From Candidatus Ventricola intestinavium (GTDB lineage: Bacteria; Bacillota; Clostridia; Christensenellales; Aristaeellaceae): a stretch of DNA of 12,654 nt. The stretch lies in contig DVMG01000099.1 in NCBI GenBank assembly GCA_018715105.1, positions 1 through 12,654 of the forward strand. Reading direction: 5' to 3'. The position numbers and the translations under genes were made by a program. Position 1 is the first letter of the stretch. Each line of letters starts with the position of its first letter. Below, in pieces: positions 1 to 6,638 of the stretch. The notes beneath the pieces are model-generated. The model did no database searches and was not told the origin of the DNA. It saw only the letters and a program-made list of their open reading frames with translations.

Positions 1-114
1 ATTTCACATCAGCACCCTTTATCCTGCCAGTATTTGATTTTTTGACTTCACATCGTGTTCCTTGCCTCTGAAAACATTGATTTTACTGGACTATCTCATG
101 TTTTCTTATTAGGA

Positions 115-134
115 GGCGGGGAAGGCAGCCCGCC
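115..134 (+). terminator. weak inverted repeat downstream of pfkA
   Basis: GGCGGG (115-120) pairs with CCCGCC (129-134) around an 8-nt loop, 15 bases beyond the end of the phosphofructokinase gene. On the plus strand the stem is followed by a T-rich GTTTCTTTG, so it could end a gene entering from the left edge. On the minus strand, which would serve pfkA, there is no U-run. The stem is short, so this is a tentative call. Confidence 0.25.
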
Positions 135-149
135 GTTTCTTTGAATATG

Positions 150-1223
150 TCAATCTCCCATGGAAATGCCCATGCTGCGGGCCGCGCGGATGGCCTGCGC
201 ATCGGCCGGAACGAACTTGGTCTTGCCCGCAACCTCTGAAAGCGGGTTATGAGACACGCTGCTGCCGACCATGGCGACCGCCTGGCCATAATTCTCGGCT
301 GCGATCAGCTGAGCCGCATGCACGCCGAAGAGCGTGGAGAGCATGCGGTCGTAGGCGCTGGGGCTGCCGCCGCGCTGCACATGGCCGGGGACAACCGACC
401 GGGCCTCTACGCCGACCTTTTCCTCCAGCTCTTTGGCAATACGGGCGGCAATGCCGCTGAAATGGGTTTCCTCGCGGAAGGCGGCGCGCTCTTTTTTCTT
501 CATGGAGGCTTCCTGCACGGACATGGCGCCCTCGGCGACCGCAATGATGGAAAAATCCTTTCCCGCCTCCGCACGGCGCTGCACGGCTTCCGCCACGATG
601 TCGATATCATAGGGGATTTCAGGCAGGAGAATGATATCCGCGCCGCCTGCCATGCCGGCATAGAGCGTAAGCCAGCCGGCTTTGTTGCCCATGAGCTCGA
701 TGACCATGCAGCGGCCATGGCTGGCAGCCGTGGTGTGAATGCGGTCGATGACATCCGTGGCAATGTCCACGGCCGTGTGGAAGCCGAACGTCACATCGGT
801 TCCCCAGATATCGTTGTCGATCGTCTTAGGCAGGCCGATGACGTTTAGGCCCTCTTCCGCGAGCAGGTTGGCCGTCTTATGCGTGCCGTTGCCGCCCAGG
901 GTGACCAGGCAGTCAAGGCGCATTTTCTTGTAATTGGCCTTCATGGCTTTGACCTTATCCACGTTATCGTCGCCGATTTCACGCATTTTGCTGAAAGGCG
1001 TCCGGCGTGTGCCAAGGATCGTGCCGCCCAGCGTCAGGATGCCGGAAAAATCCGAGCGCTGCATCACTTTGTAGTCGCCCTCGATCAGACCGGCATAACC
1101 ATCCTGAATGCCGATGATTTCGGCCTCAAACAGGGAATAGCTGGCCCGTGCCACGCCGCGGATACAGGCGTTCAGTCCCGGGCAGTCTCCGCCGCTGGTG
1201 AGGATGCCAATGCGTCTTTTCAT
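150..1223 (-). CDS. pfkA: 6-phosphofructokinase (group III-like, probably ATP-dependent)
   Basis: Phosphorylates fructose-6-phosphate to fructose-1,6-bisphosphate in the cytosol, the committed step of glycolysis. The 357-residue product shows the family motifs in order: SGGDCPGLN (10-18), LGGTILGTRR (65-74), LGGNGT (109-114), PKTIDND (132-138, with Asp136 as the presumed catalytic base), MGNKAG, and PGHVQRGGSPSAYDR near the C-terminus. Gly113 and Lys133 correspond to E. coli positions 104 and 124. Gly at the first usually marks ATP use and Lys at the second is typical of PPi enzymes; the Gly/Lys pair is known from ATP-dependent group III enzymes of actinomycetes. The start was set at the ATG preceded by GGGAGG 11 bases upstream rather than an ATG 16 codons earlier that has no ribosome site. 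It is divergent from the uronate operon and has its own promoter. PPi dependence cannot be excluded. Confidence 0.95.
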   Translation of the reverse strand: MKRRIGILTSGGDCPGLNACIRGVARASYSLFEAEIIGIQDGYAGLIEGDYKVMQRSDFSGILTLGGTILGTRRTPFSKMREIGDDNVDKVKAMKANYKKMRLDCLVTLGGNGTHKTANLLAEEGLNVIGLPKTIDNDIWGTDVTFGFHTAVDIATDVIDRIHTTAASHGRCMVIELMGNKAGWLTLYAGMAGGADIILLPEIPYDIDIVAEAVQRRAEAGKDFSIIAVAEGAMSVQEASMKKKERAAFREETHFSGIAARIAKELEEKVGVEARSVVPGHVQRGGSPSAYDRMLSTLFGVHAAQLIAAENYGQAVAMVGSSVSHNPLSEVAGKTKFVPADAQAIRAARSMGISMGD

Positions 1224-1271
1224 AAAAGTACCAACCTCCCATGCTGAAAATTGAGCTGAATCACTATCCAT

Positions 1272-1300
1272 ATTTTACCACCAAGATGCATGGATGGCAA
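1272..1300 (-). promoter_or_regulatory. pfkA promoter
   Basis: Read on the minus strand, TTGCCA (-35, 1295-1300) and TAAAAT (-10, 1272-1277) are separated by exactly 17 bases. The predicted start near 1265 gives a leader of about 40 nt before the pfkA ATG, containing the GGGAGG ribosome site. A housekeeping sigma factor type is inferred. Confidence 0.65.
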
Positions 1301-1409
1301 GCTGAATGGAGCGCGCGCGGCTCCTTTTTTATACGGATGGATGCATCCGGGATCATCAGACGACTTATTCAGGTTTGACAAATCCTCATCCTTCCTTTTG
1401 CCCCAAATC

Positions 1410-1439
1410 TTGACGGGGGACTATGCACGGTGCTATACT
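1410..1439 (+). promoter_or_regulatory. uxaB-uxaA-uxaC-kdgF operon promoter
   Basis: TTGACG (-35, 1410-1415) and TATACT (-10, 1434-1439) are 18 bases apart. A TG at 1431-1432 gives an extended -10 (TGCTATACT). The start site is expected near 1446, leaving an unusually long leader of about 175 nt before uxaB. No other promoter of similar quality was seen before uxaA, uxaC or the cupin, so this probably drives all four genes. Confidence 0.75.
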
Positions 1440-1451
1440 GTATACAGTGTA
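1434..1451 (+). promoter_or_regulatory. GntR/FCD-type operator over the -10 and start site
   Basis: The core ACTGTATACAGT (1437-1448) is a perfect 12-bp palindrome; extended to 1434-1451 it is an 18-bp palindrome with one mismatched pair. A central GTATAC is typical of operators of GntR-family regulators with an FCD ligand domain, the group that includes ExuR and UxuR, whose sites contain GGTATACC. It lies across the -10 and the expected start site, so a bound repressor would block transcription. No regulator gene is in the window, so the partner is inferred. Confidence 0.6.
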
Positions 1452-1562
1452 ACGGATGGCGGAACAGGGGAATGCCGCTCAGCATTCTTACGTGCCTCCG
1501 ATGCCTGATGCGCGGACCGGCAGAGGCTGCAGGGCGTTTCCCGGGCCGCCGATCGGCGCCTT

Positions 1563-1581
1563 CTGCGCAGTCCATGCGCAG
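1563..1581 (+). other. leader hairpin upstream of uxaB
   Basis: CTGCGCA (1563-1569) pairs perfectly with TGCGCAG (1575-1581) across a 5-nt loop in the long uxaB leader. There is no U-run, so it is not a terminator. It ends 25 bases before the ribosome site. It may stabilise the mRNA; no known riboswitch fold was recognised. Confidence 0.3.
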
Positions 1582-1620
1582 CAACTTTCGGGACGGATTC
1601 GTATTTGGGAGGTTTTTAAC

Positions 1621-3114
1621 ATGATTCAGCTCAACGCTTCGACACTTCCCTCCATCAGCATGGCGCGCGGCGTCGCGCCGAAGACCGAACGGGTTATTCA
1701 GTTCGGTGAGGGCGGCTTTTTGCGCGCCTTCTGCGACTGGATGATCGACATGGCCAACGAAAAAGCGGGAATGGACGCCGGCGTAGTCCTTGTGCAGCCC
1801 ATCGAAAAGGGCATGGTCGGCATGCTCAACGAACAGGATGGCCTGTATACCCTGATCCTGCGCGGCCAGGTGGACGGCAAGGCCAGCAAGGATACGCGCA
1901 TTATCCAGAGCGTGACGCGCGGCCTGTCCCCCTATGATGACTTTGAGGGGTATCTCGCGCTGGCGCATCAAAAGGACATGCGCATCATCATTTCCAATAC
2001 CACGGAGGCCGGGATCGTTTACACCGGCAAGGACAGCTTTGAGGACAGGCCCCAGGCCTCCTATCCCGGCAAGCTGACCCGCCTGCTTTATGAGCGGTTT
2101 ACAGCGTTTGGCGGCGCGAAGGGAACCGGCTTTATCCTGCTTCCCTGTGAGCTGATTGATTATAATGGCCGCAACCTTGAAGAGTGCTGCCTGAAGACCG
2201 CCGAGCAGTGGGGTCTCAGCGAGGCATTCAAGACCTGGCTCAGGGAGGAGAACGTCTTCTGCTCCACGCTGGTGGACCGCATTGTGACGGGATTTCCGCG
2301 CGGCGAGGCCGAGGCTCTGTATCAGGAATTCGGCTATCGTGACAACATGCTGGACACCGCTGAGCCCTTCGGCCTGTGGGTCATCGAAGGCCCGGCCTGG
2401 ATTGAGGAGGAACTGCCCTTCAAGAAGGCGGGATGCAACGTCGTCTTCACGCAGGATGTTTCCCCGTATAAGCTGCGCAAGGTGCGCATGCTCAACGGGG
2501 CGCACACGTCCATGGTGCTGGGCGCTTATCTGGCGGGCATGGAGATTGTGGGCGACTGCATGGCGGACAAGACCATGCGCTCCTATATGTCTCAGGCGCT
2601 TTTTGACGAAATCATGCCCACGCTTGATTTGCCTAAGGAGGATCTTGAAGCGTTTGCCTCGGCGATCTTTGAGCGTTTCTCCAATCCGTTCAACCGTCAT
2701 CTGCTTTTGTCCATCGCGCTCAACAGCCAGAGCAAGTTCCGCGCGCGCGTGCTGCCGACCATCAAAGAATATGTGATCCGCAAGGGCAAGCTGCCCAAGA
2801 TCCTCACATTCTCCATGGCGGCGTTTATCGCCTTCTACTGTGGGAAGAAGAAGGAAGACGGCTCGTTTGTGGGTGTCCGTGCCGCCGGCAATGAATATCC
2901 CATCGCGGATGATCAGTTTGTGATTGATTTCTTCGCGGGGCTGACCGGAAAGCCCGCTGCGCAGATTGCGAACGCCGTTTTGACCAACACCGCATTTTGG
3001 GGCAGCGACCTGACGCAGGAAATCCCCGGCTTTGAGGCCAGTGTAGCGGCATCGCTTGAGGCGATCCAGACAAAGGGCGCCAGGGCTGCGATTGAAGAGG
3101 TTGTGGGCGAATGA
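1621..3114 (+). CDS. uxaB: tagaturonate reductase (altronate oxidoreductase)
   Basis: NADH-dependent reduction of D-tagaturonate to D-altronate, the second step of galacturonate breakdown, in the cytosol. The 497-residue product is close to the size of E. coli UxaB (about 480). The N-terminus has the nucleotide-binding strand and Gly-rich loop VIQFGEGGFLRAF (25-37), the form seen in UxaB proteins. The polyol/mannitol dehydrogenase family signature K-x4-N-x2-H is present as Lys287, Asn292, His295. The related fructuronate reductase UxuB is the main alternative, but the next gene is altronate dehydratase, which favours UxaB. The ATG is 8 bases after GGGAGG (1607-1612). It is the first gene of the operon and overlaps uxaA by 4 bases (ATGA), implying translational coupling. 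Confidence 0.93.
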   Translation: MIQLNASTLPSISMARGVAPKTERVIQFGEGGFLRAFCDWMIDMANEKAGMDAGVVLVQPIEKGMVGMLNEQDGLYTLILRGQVDGKASKDTRIIQSVTRGLSPYDDFEGYLALAHQKDMRIIISNTTEAGIVYTGKDSFEDRPQASYPGKLTRLLYERFTAFGGAKGTGFILLPCELIDYNGRNLEECCLKTAEQWGLSEAFKTWLREENVFCSTLVDRIVTGFPRGEAEALYQEFGYRDNMLDTAEPFGLWVIEGPAWIEEELPFKKAGCNVVFTQDVSPYKLRKVRMLNGAHTSMVLGAYLAGMEIVGDCMADKTMRSYMSQALFDEIMPTLDLPKEDLEAFASAIFERFSNPFNRHLLLSIALNSQSKFRARVLPTIKEYVIRKGKLPKILTFSMAAFIAFYCGKKKEDGSFVGVRAAGNEYPIADDQFVIDFFAGLTGKPAAQIANAVLTNTAFWGSDLTQEIPGFEASVAASLEAIQTKGARAAIEEVVGE

Positions 3115-4580
3115 GCAGGTTTATCAGAATTACGGACCGCGACAATGTGGCCGTCGCCATTGAGCCGCTGAAGGCGGGGGAAACCTGCCTGGGCGTGACG
3201 CTGCGGGAGGAGATCCCCGCAGGGCACAAGTTTTCGCTGTGTGAGATCGCGGAAGGGGAAAACGTCATCAAGTATGCCTTCCCGATCGGCCATGCCACGG
3301 CGCCCATCGCGGCGGGAAGCTGGGTGCACACCCATAATGTGAAGACCAATCTCTCCGGCCTGCTTGAATACAGCTATGAGCCGCATCCGTGTGCCATGCC
3401 TGTTGACCGTGAGGCGACGTTTGAAGGCTATGTGCGCGAGGATGGCCGCGTGGGAATCCGCAATGAGGTGTGGATTGTCAACACCGTGGGCTGCGTCAAC
3501 GGAACGGCCAAGACGCTGGAGCGCCTGGCCCAGCAGGCCTATGGCGACCGCGTGGACGGCATTCACTGCTTTGTGCACCCCTATGGCTGCTCCCAGTTGG
3601 GGGAGGATCACAAAAATACGCAGAAGCTGCTCGCCTCCATGGTGCGCCACCCGAATGCCGGTGCGGTGCTTGTGCTGAGCCTGGGATGCGAAAATAACAA
3701 TGTGGCCGAATTCAAGAAGGTGCTGGGCGCCTATCATCCCGACCGCGTCAAGTTCCTGGTGACCCAGGATGTGGAGGATGAAGTGGAGGAGGGCATGCGG
3801 CTGCTTGATGAACTGACGGCTTATGCGGCGAAGGCCAGGCGTCAGACGGTGCCGGCCAGCGAGCTGGTGATCGGCCTGAAATGCGGCGGAAGCGACGGCC
3901 TGTCCGGCATCACGGCCAATCCCCTTCTGGGAAGCACGTCCGATCTGCTCGCGCGTCACGGCGGCACAACGCTGCTGACGGAGGTGCCGGAGATGTTCGG
4001 CGCGGAAACCATCCTCATGAACCGCTGCAAGGATAAGCAGACGTTTGACAAGGCGGTTGCGCTCATCAATGACTTTAAGGCGTATTTTATCCGCCACGGG
4101 CAGGAGGTTTACGAGAATCCTTCCCCGGGCAACAAGGCCGGCGGAATCACCACGCTGGAGGATAAGTCGCTCGGGTGCACGCAGAAGGGCGGCACGGCAG
4201 AGGTTCGCGGTGTGCTTGATTACTGTGAGCCGGTCACACAGAAGGGCCTCAATCTGGTCAAGGGGCCGGGTAACGACCTGTGCGCCATCACGGCGCTGAT
4301 GGCCTCCGGCGCGCAGATGGTGCTCTTTACCACTGGGCGCGGCACGCCGGTCGGCGCGCCGATTCCGACGGTCAAGGTGGCGACCAACACGCCGCTGGCG
4401 AAGAAAAAGAAGGACTGGATCGACTTCAACGCCGGCGTGCTGGTGCAGGGCGCCGAGATGAAGGAGACGACGGAGACATTCTTTCAGATGCTGCTACGCA
4501 TTGCTTCCGGGGAACAGACGCAGAGCGAGAAGCATGATTTCCGCGAGATTGCCATCTTTAAGGACGGCGTGACGCTGTAA
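3111..4580 (+). CDS. uxaA: altronate dehydratase
   Basis: Dehydrates D-altronate to 2-keto-3-deoxygluconate. The product is 489 residues, near the E. coli UxaA length (495), so it carries both the N-terminal SAF-like domain (about 10-80) and the C-terminal galactarate dehydratase/altronate hydrolase domain (about 105-489). Conserved segments include GRVGIRNEVWIVNTVGC, HPYGCSQLGEDH (Cys160), LGCENNN (Cys193), KCGGSDGLSG (Cys258) and GRGTPVGAPIPTVKVATN. Enzymes of this family need iron, and the conserved cysteines fit that, though which residues bind metal is not shown here. The ATG overlaps the uxaB stop, with GAGG and GTGGGCG upstream acting inside uxaB. A 98-base gap separates it from uxaC. 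Confidence 0.95.
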   Translation: MSRFIRITDRDNVAVAIEPLKAGETCLGVTLREEIPAGHKFSLCEIAEGENVIKYAFPIGHATAPIAAGSWVHTHNVKTNLSGLLEYSYEPHPCAMPVDREATFEGYVREDGRVGIRNEVWIVNTVGCVNGTAKTLERLAQQAYGDRVDGIHCFVHPYGCSQLGEDHKNTQKLLASMVRHPNAGAVLVLSLGCENNNVAEFKKVLGAYHPDRVKFLVTQDVEDEVEEGMRLLDELTAYAAKARRQTVPASELVIGLKCGGSDGLSGITANPLLGSTSDLLARHGGTTLLTEVPEMFGAETILMNRCKDKQTFDKAVALINDFKAYFIRHGQEVYENPSPGNKAGGITTLEDKSLGCTQKGGTAEVRGVLDYCEPVTQKGLNLVKGPGNDLCAITALMASGAQMVLFTTGRGTPVGAPIPTVKVATNTPLAKKKKDWIDFNAGVLVQGAEMKETTETFFQMLLRIASGEQTQSEKHDFREIAIFKDGVTL

Positions 4581-4612
4581 AGCGGTTTTCCCGCACGAAC
4601 TGCTGCAATCAT

Positions 4613-4640
4613 GCGGCCCGGCGCCCGAGGCCGAAGCCGC
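4613..4640 (+). other. intercistronic hairpin between uxaA and uxaC
   Basis: GCGGC (4613-4617) pairs with GCCGC (4636-4640) and, inside it, CGGC (4619-4622) with GCCG (4630-4633), leaving a 7-nt loop and a small internal bulge. There is no U-run after it. It may mark an mRNA processing or stability element within the operon. Confidence 0.3.
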
Positions 4641-4678
4641 GCAAAAGGATTTACATACAAAAAGGAGGCGGATTCCCG

Positions 4679-6085
4679 ATGAAACCCTTTATGGACGACG
4701 ATTTTCTGCTTGAGAACGATGTGGCCAAGAAGCTGTATCACGATTATGCGGAAAACATGCCGATCTACGACTACCACTGCCATATTTCCCCCCGCATGAT
4801 TGCGGAGAATCACAAGTTTGCCAACATTGGCGAATTGATGCTGGGAGGCGACCACTACAAGTGGCGCGTCATGCTCTCAAACGGCGTGGACGACAGGCTC
4901 TGCCGCGGCGACGCCAGCTGGTTTGACAAGTGGATGGCGTTTGCCTCTTCGCTCAAATACTGCATCGGCAACCCGATGTATCACTGGACGCACCTGGAGC
5001 TGCGCCGCGTGTTTGGCATCAACGAGATCCTGAGCGAGAAGACGGCGGAGGACATCTGGAATCGCGCCAACGCGATGCTTGAAAAGGAGGAGTTCCGCTG
5101 CCGGGGGCTGATTGAAAAGTTTGGCGTAAAGGTCATCTGCACAACCGACGACCCGGTGGACGACCTTGCCGACCAGATCAAGCTGGCCAAGGAAAAGACA
5201 TCCTTTAAGGTCTATCCGGCCTGGCGGCCTGACAAGGTTATCAACATCGACCGCGGCGGATTTGTGGATTACATGAACCGTCTTTCCCGTGTTTCCGGCA
5301 TCCAGTGCCTCAATCTGGAGAGCATGATGAAGGCGCTTGAGACACGGATGGATTATTTCCATGCCAACGGCGCGCGCCTGTCCGACCATGCGCTGGACAC
5401 CGTGCCCTATGGCATTCCCAGCACGCATATCGCCGGTGAGGCCTTCCGCAAGGCCATGAGCGGCGCGCCGCTGACCGACGCGGAGATTCAGTCCTACAAG
5501 ACCTATGTGCTCGTTGAGCTGGCGCGCATGTACAAGGCTCGCGGCTGGGTGCAGCAGTATCACATCGGCGCCATGCGCAACAACAATCCGCGCATGTTTG
5601 AAAAGTATGGCCCGGATGTGGGCTTTGATTCCATCGATGACGGCTGCATCGCCCAGAATCTCTCCCGGCTGCTGGCCGAGCAGGAGCGTGCGGACAACCT
5701 GCCCAAGACGATCCTTTACTGCCTCAACCCGAAGGACAACTATGTCATCGGCACCATGCTGGGCAACTTCCAGGGCGAAGGAATCCCCGGCAAGATCCAG
5801 TTCGGCTCCGGCTGGTGGTTCTGCGATCAGAAATTTGGCATGATCGAGCAGATGAAGGCGCTTGCCGCGCTGGGCCTGCTGGGCCGTTTTGTCGGCATGC
5901 TCACCGACTCCCGATCCTTTATCTCCTATACCCGTCACGAGTATTTCCGCCGGATCCTGTGCAACCTGATCGGCGAATGGGTGGAAAACGGCGAATATCC
6001 GGAGGATTATGAGACGCTGGGCGAGCTTGTGAAGGGCATCTGCTACAACAACGCCGTGGCGTATTTCGGGATGAAGGTTGATTGA
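4679..6085 (+). CDS. uxaC: uronate (glucuronate/galacturonate) isomerase
   Basis: Isomerises D-galacturonate to D-tagaturonate and D-glucuronate to D-fructuronate, the entry step for the operon. The 468-residue product matches the usual length (E. coli 470). It belongs to the amidohydrolase superfamily: the metal site motif DYHCHIS places His33 and His35 at the end of the first barrel strand, and Asp410 lies in LTDSRSF near the C-terminus. Other conserved stretches are CTTDDPVDDL, RPDKVINIDRGGF and FGSGWWFCDQKFGM. The ATG follows AAAGGAGG by 10 bases. Since only UxaB/UxaA and not UxuB/UxuA are in the operon, galacturonate is the likely physiological substrate here. The cupin gene begins 14 bases after its stop. 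Confidence 0.96.
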   Translation: MKPFMDDDFLLENDVAKKLYHDYAENMPIYDYHCHISPRMIAENHKFANIGELMLGGDHYKWRVMLSNGVDDRLCRGDASWFDKWMAFASSLKYCIGNPMYHWTHLELRRVFGINEILSEKTAEDIWNRANAMLEKEEFRCRGLIEKFGVKVICTTDDPVDDLADQIKLAKEKTSFKVYPAWRPDKVINIDRGGFVDYMNRLSRVSGIQCLNLESMMKALETRMDYFHANGARLSDHALDTVPYGIPSTHIAGEAFRKAMSGAPLTDAEIQSYKTYVLVELARMYKARGWVQQYHIGAMRNNNPRMFEKYGPDVGFDSIDDGCIAQNLSRLLAEQERADNLPKTILYCLNPKDNYVIGTMLGNFQGEGIPGKIQFGSGWWFCDQKFGMIEQMKALAALGLLGRFVGMLTDSRSFISYTRHEYFRRILCNLIGEWVENGEYPEDYETLGELVKGICYNNAVAYFGMKVD

Positions 6086-6099
6086 CCTCGGAGGACGTC

Positions 6100-6429
6100 A
6101 TGCAGACATTTGTGAAAAGAGAAGACCCGCAGTGGATAGAGCTGGGCGGCGGCCAGCGCCGCAAGATCCGGGCCTATAACGGCGAGATGATGCTTGTGGA
6201 GGTCGGATTTGACACCGGTGCGGTGGGCAGCGACCATCAGCATCCGCATACGCAGATTTCCTATGTGCTGGAAGGTGAATTCACCTATCACATTGAGGGA
6301 GAGGAGCGTGTGATGAAGGCGGGCGACTCCATTGTGGTGGATGGCGGCAAGGTGCACGGCTGCGCCTGCATAAAGGCCGGCGTGCTGCTTGATATCTTTG
6401 CCCCGATGCGTGAGGACTTTGTGAAATAA
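6100..6429 (+). CDS. kdgF: KdgF-like cupin, unsaturated uronate linearisation
   Basis: A 109-residue single-domain cupin. KdgF enzymes speed the ring opening of 4,5-unsaturated uronates, released by pectin and alginate lyases, into 5-keto-4-deoxyuronate. The sequence fits closely: metal ligands His46, His48, Gln52 and His86 in HQHPHTQISYVLEG and KVHGC, and the family C-terminal signature with Asp98, Phe100 and Arg104 in LLDIFAPMREDF, matching residues important in characterised KdgF. The start is the ATG with GGAGG 5 bases upstream (6090-6094); an in-frame TTG at 6082 overlaps uxaC and lacks a ribosome site. It is the last gene of the uxa transcript. A generic sugar-binding cupin remains possible, but motif and context agree on KdgF. 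Confidence 0.85.
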   Translation: MQTFVKREDPQWIELGGGQRRKIRAYNGEMMLVEVGFDTGAVGSDHQHPHTQISYVLEGEFTYHIEGEERVMKAGDSIVVDGGKVHGCACIKAGVLLDIFAPMREDFVK

Positions 6430-6440
6430 AGCCTGTTGCG

Positions 6441-6473
6441 CGGGAGCGCGAAGTGCTGCGCTTCGCGCTCCCG
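6441..6473 (+). other. 13-bp perfect hairpin after kdgF, no U-run
   Basis: CGGGAGCGCGAAG (6441-6453) and CTTCGCGCTCCCG (6461-6473) form a perfect 13-bp stem with a 7-nt loop, 11 bases after the kdgF stop. It is followed by GCAAAAGCG, not a U-run, so it is a poor intrinsic terminator. It may end the uxa mRNA by processing or protect its 3' end, allowing partial read-through into eda. Confidence 0.55.
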
Positions 6474-6476
6474 GCA

Positions 6477-6486
6477 AAAGCGCTTT
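6477..6486 (+). promoter_or_regulatory. LacI-type palindrome, copy 1
   Basis: AAAGCGCTTT is a perfect 10-bp palindrome with the central CG typical of LacI-family operators. It is part of a 12-base direct repeat AAGCGCTTTCCC found again at 6572-6583. It resembles the core of a catabolite-responsive (cre) element, but the outer T-G of the consensus is missing. Confidence 0.45.
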
Positions 6487-6571
6487 CCCTCAGGAGGGGA
6501 AACCCTGCCGGATTCCGCATTCAAAAAGCAGCAGCTCCTTTTGAAGAAAAGGGGCGTATATCAGCAAGCTG

Positions 6572-6583
6572 AAGCGCTTTCCC
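6572..6583 (+). promoter_or_regulatory. LacI-type palindrome, copy 2
   Basis: AAGCGCTTTCCC repeats exactly the bases at 6478-6489; its palindromic core is AAGCGCTT. The centres of the two copies are 94 bp apart, about nine helical turns, so two bound dimers would face the same side of the DNA. This copy lies just upstream of a weak possible eda promoter (TATAGT at 6615-6620). Confidence 0.45.
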
Positions 6584-6638
6584 GCGCTTTTGCCGGAAGA
6601 TTCTCATCATTGTTTATAGTACACGAGGAGGAATACCC

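Larger units (their letters stand above)
1224..1620. other. divergent intergenic region between pfkA and uxaB
   Basis: 397 bases with no convincing gene. From left to right it holds: the pfkA ribosome site (CCTCCC, 1235-1240) and pfkA promoter (1272-1300); a small hairpin GGAGC/GGCTCC followed by TTTTTT (1308-1330) that could stop rightward transcription; a 10-bp palindrome GGATGCATCC (1339-1348); the uxaB promoter and operator (1410-1451); and a leader of about 175 nt with a hairpin at 1563-1581. GATGCAT occurs at 1285-1291 and again at 1340-1346. The reading frame of uxaB stays open back to an ATG at 1456, but that ATG lies almost at the transcription start and has no ribosome site. Confidence 0.7.

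Noticed and set aside
1308..1330. Hairpin GGAGC/GGCTCC plus TTTTTT as a real terminator
   Set aside because: The stem is only 5 bp and there is no plus-strand gene immediately upstream in the window for it to serve.
1456..1620. Longer uxaB starting at the ATG at 1456
   Set aside because: That ATG is within about 10 bases of the predicted transcription start, has no ribosome site, and the added 55 residues do not resemble UxaB; the ATG at 1621 has GGGAGG at good spacing.
6474..6489. Canonical cre (CcpA) site
   Set aside because: The core matches but the conserved outer T-G of the consensus is absent in both copies, so only a general LacI-type operator is proposed.
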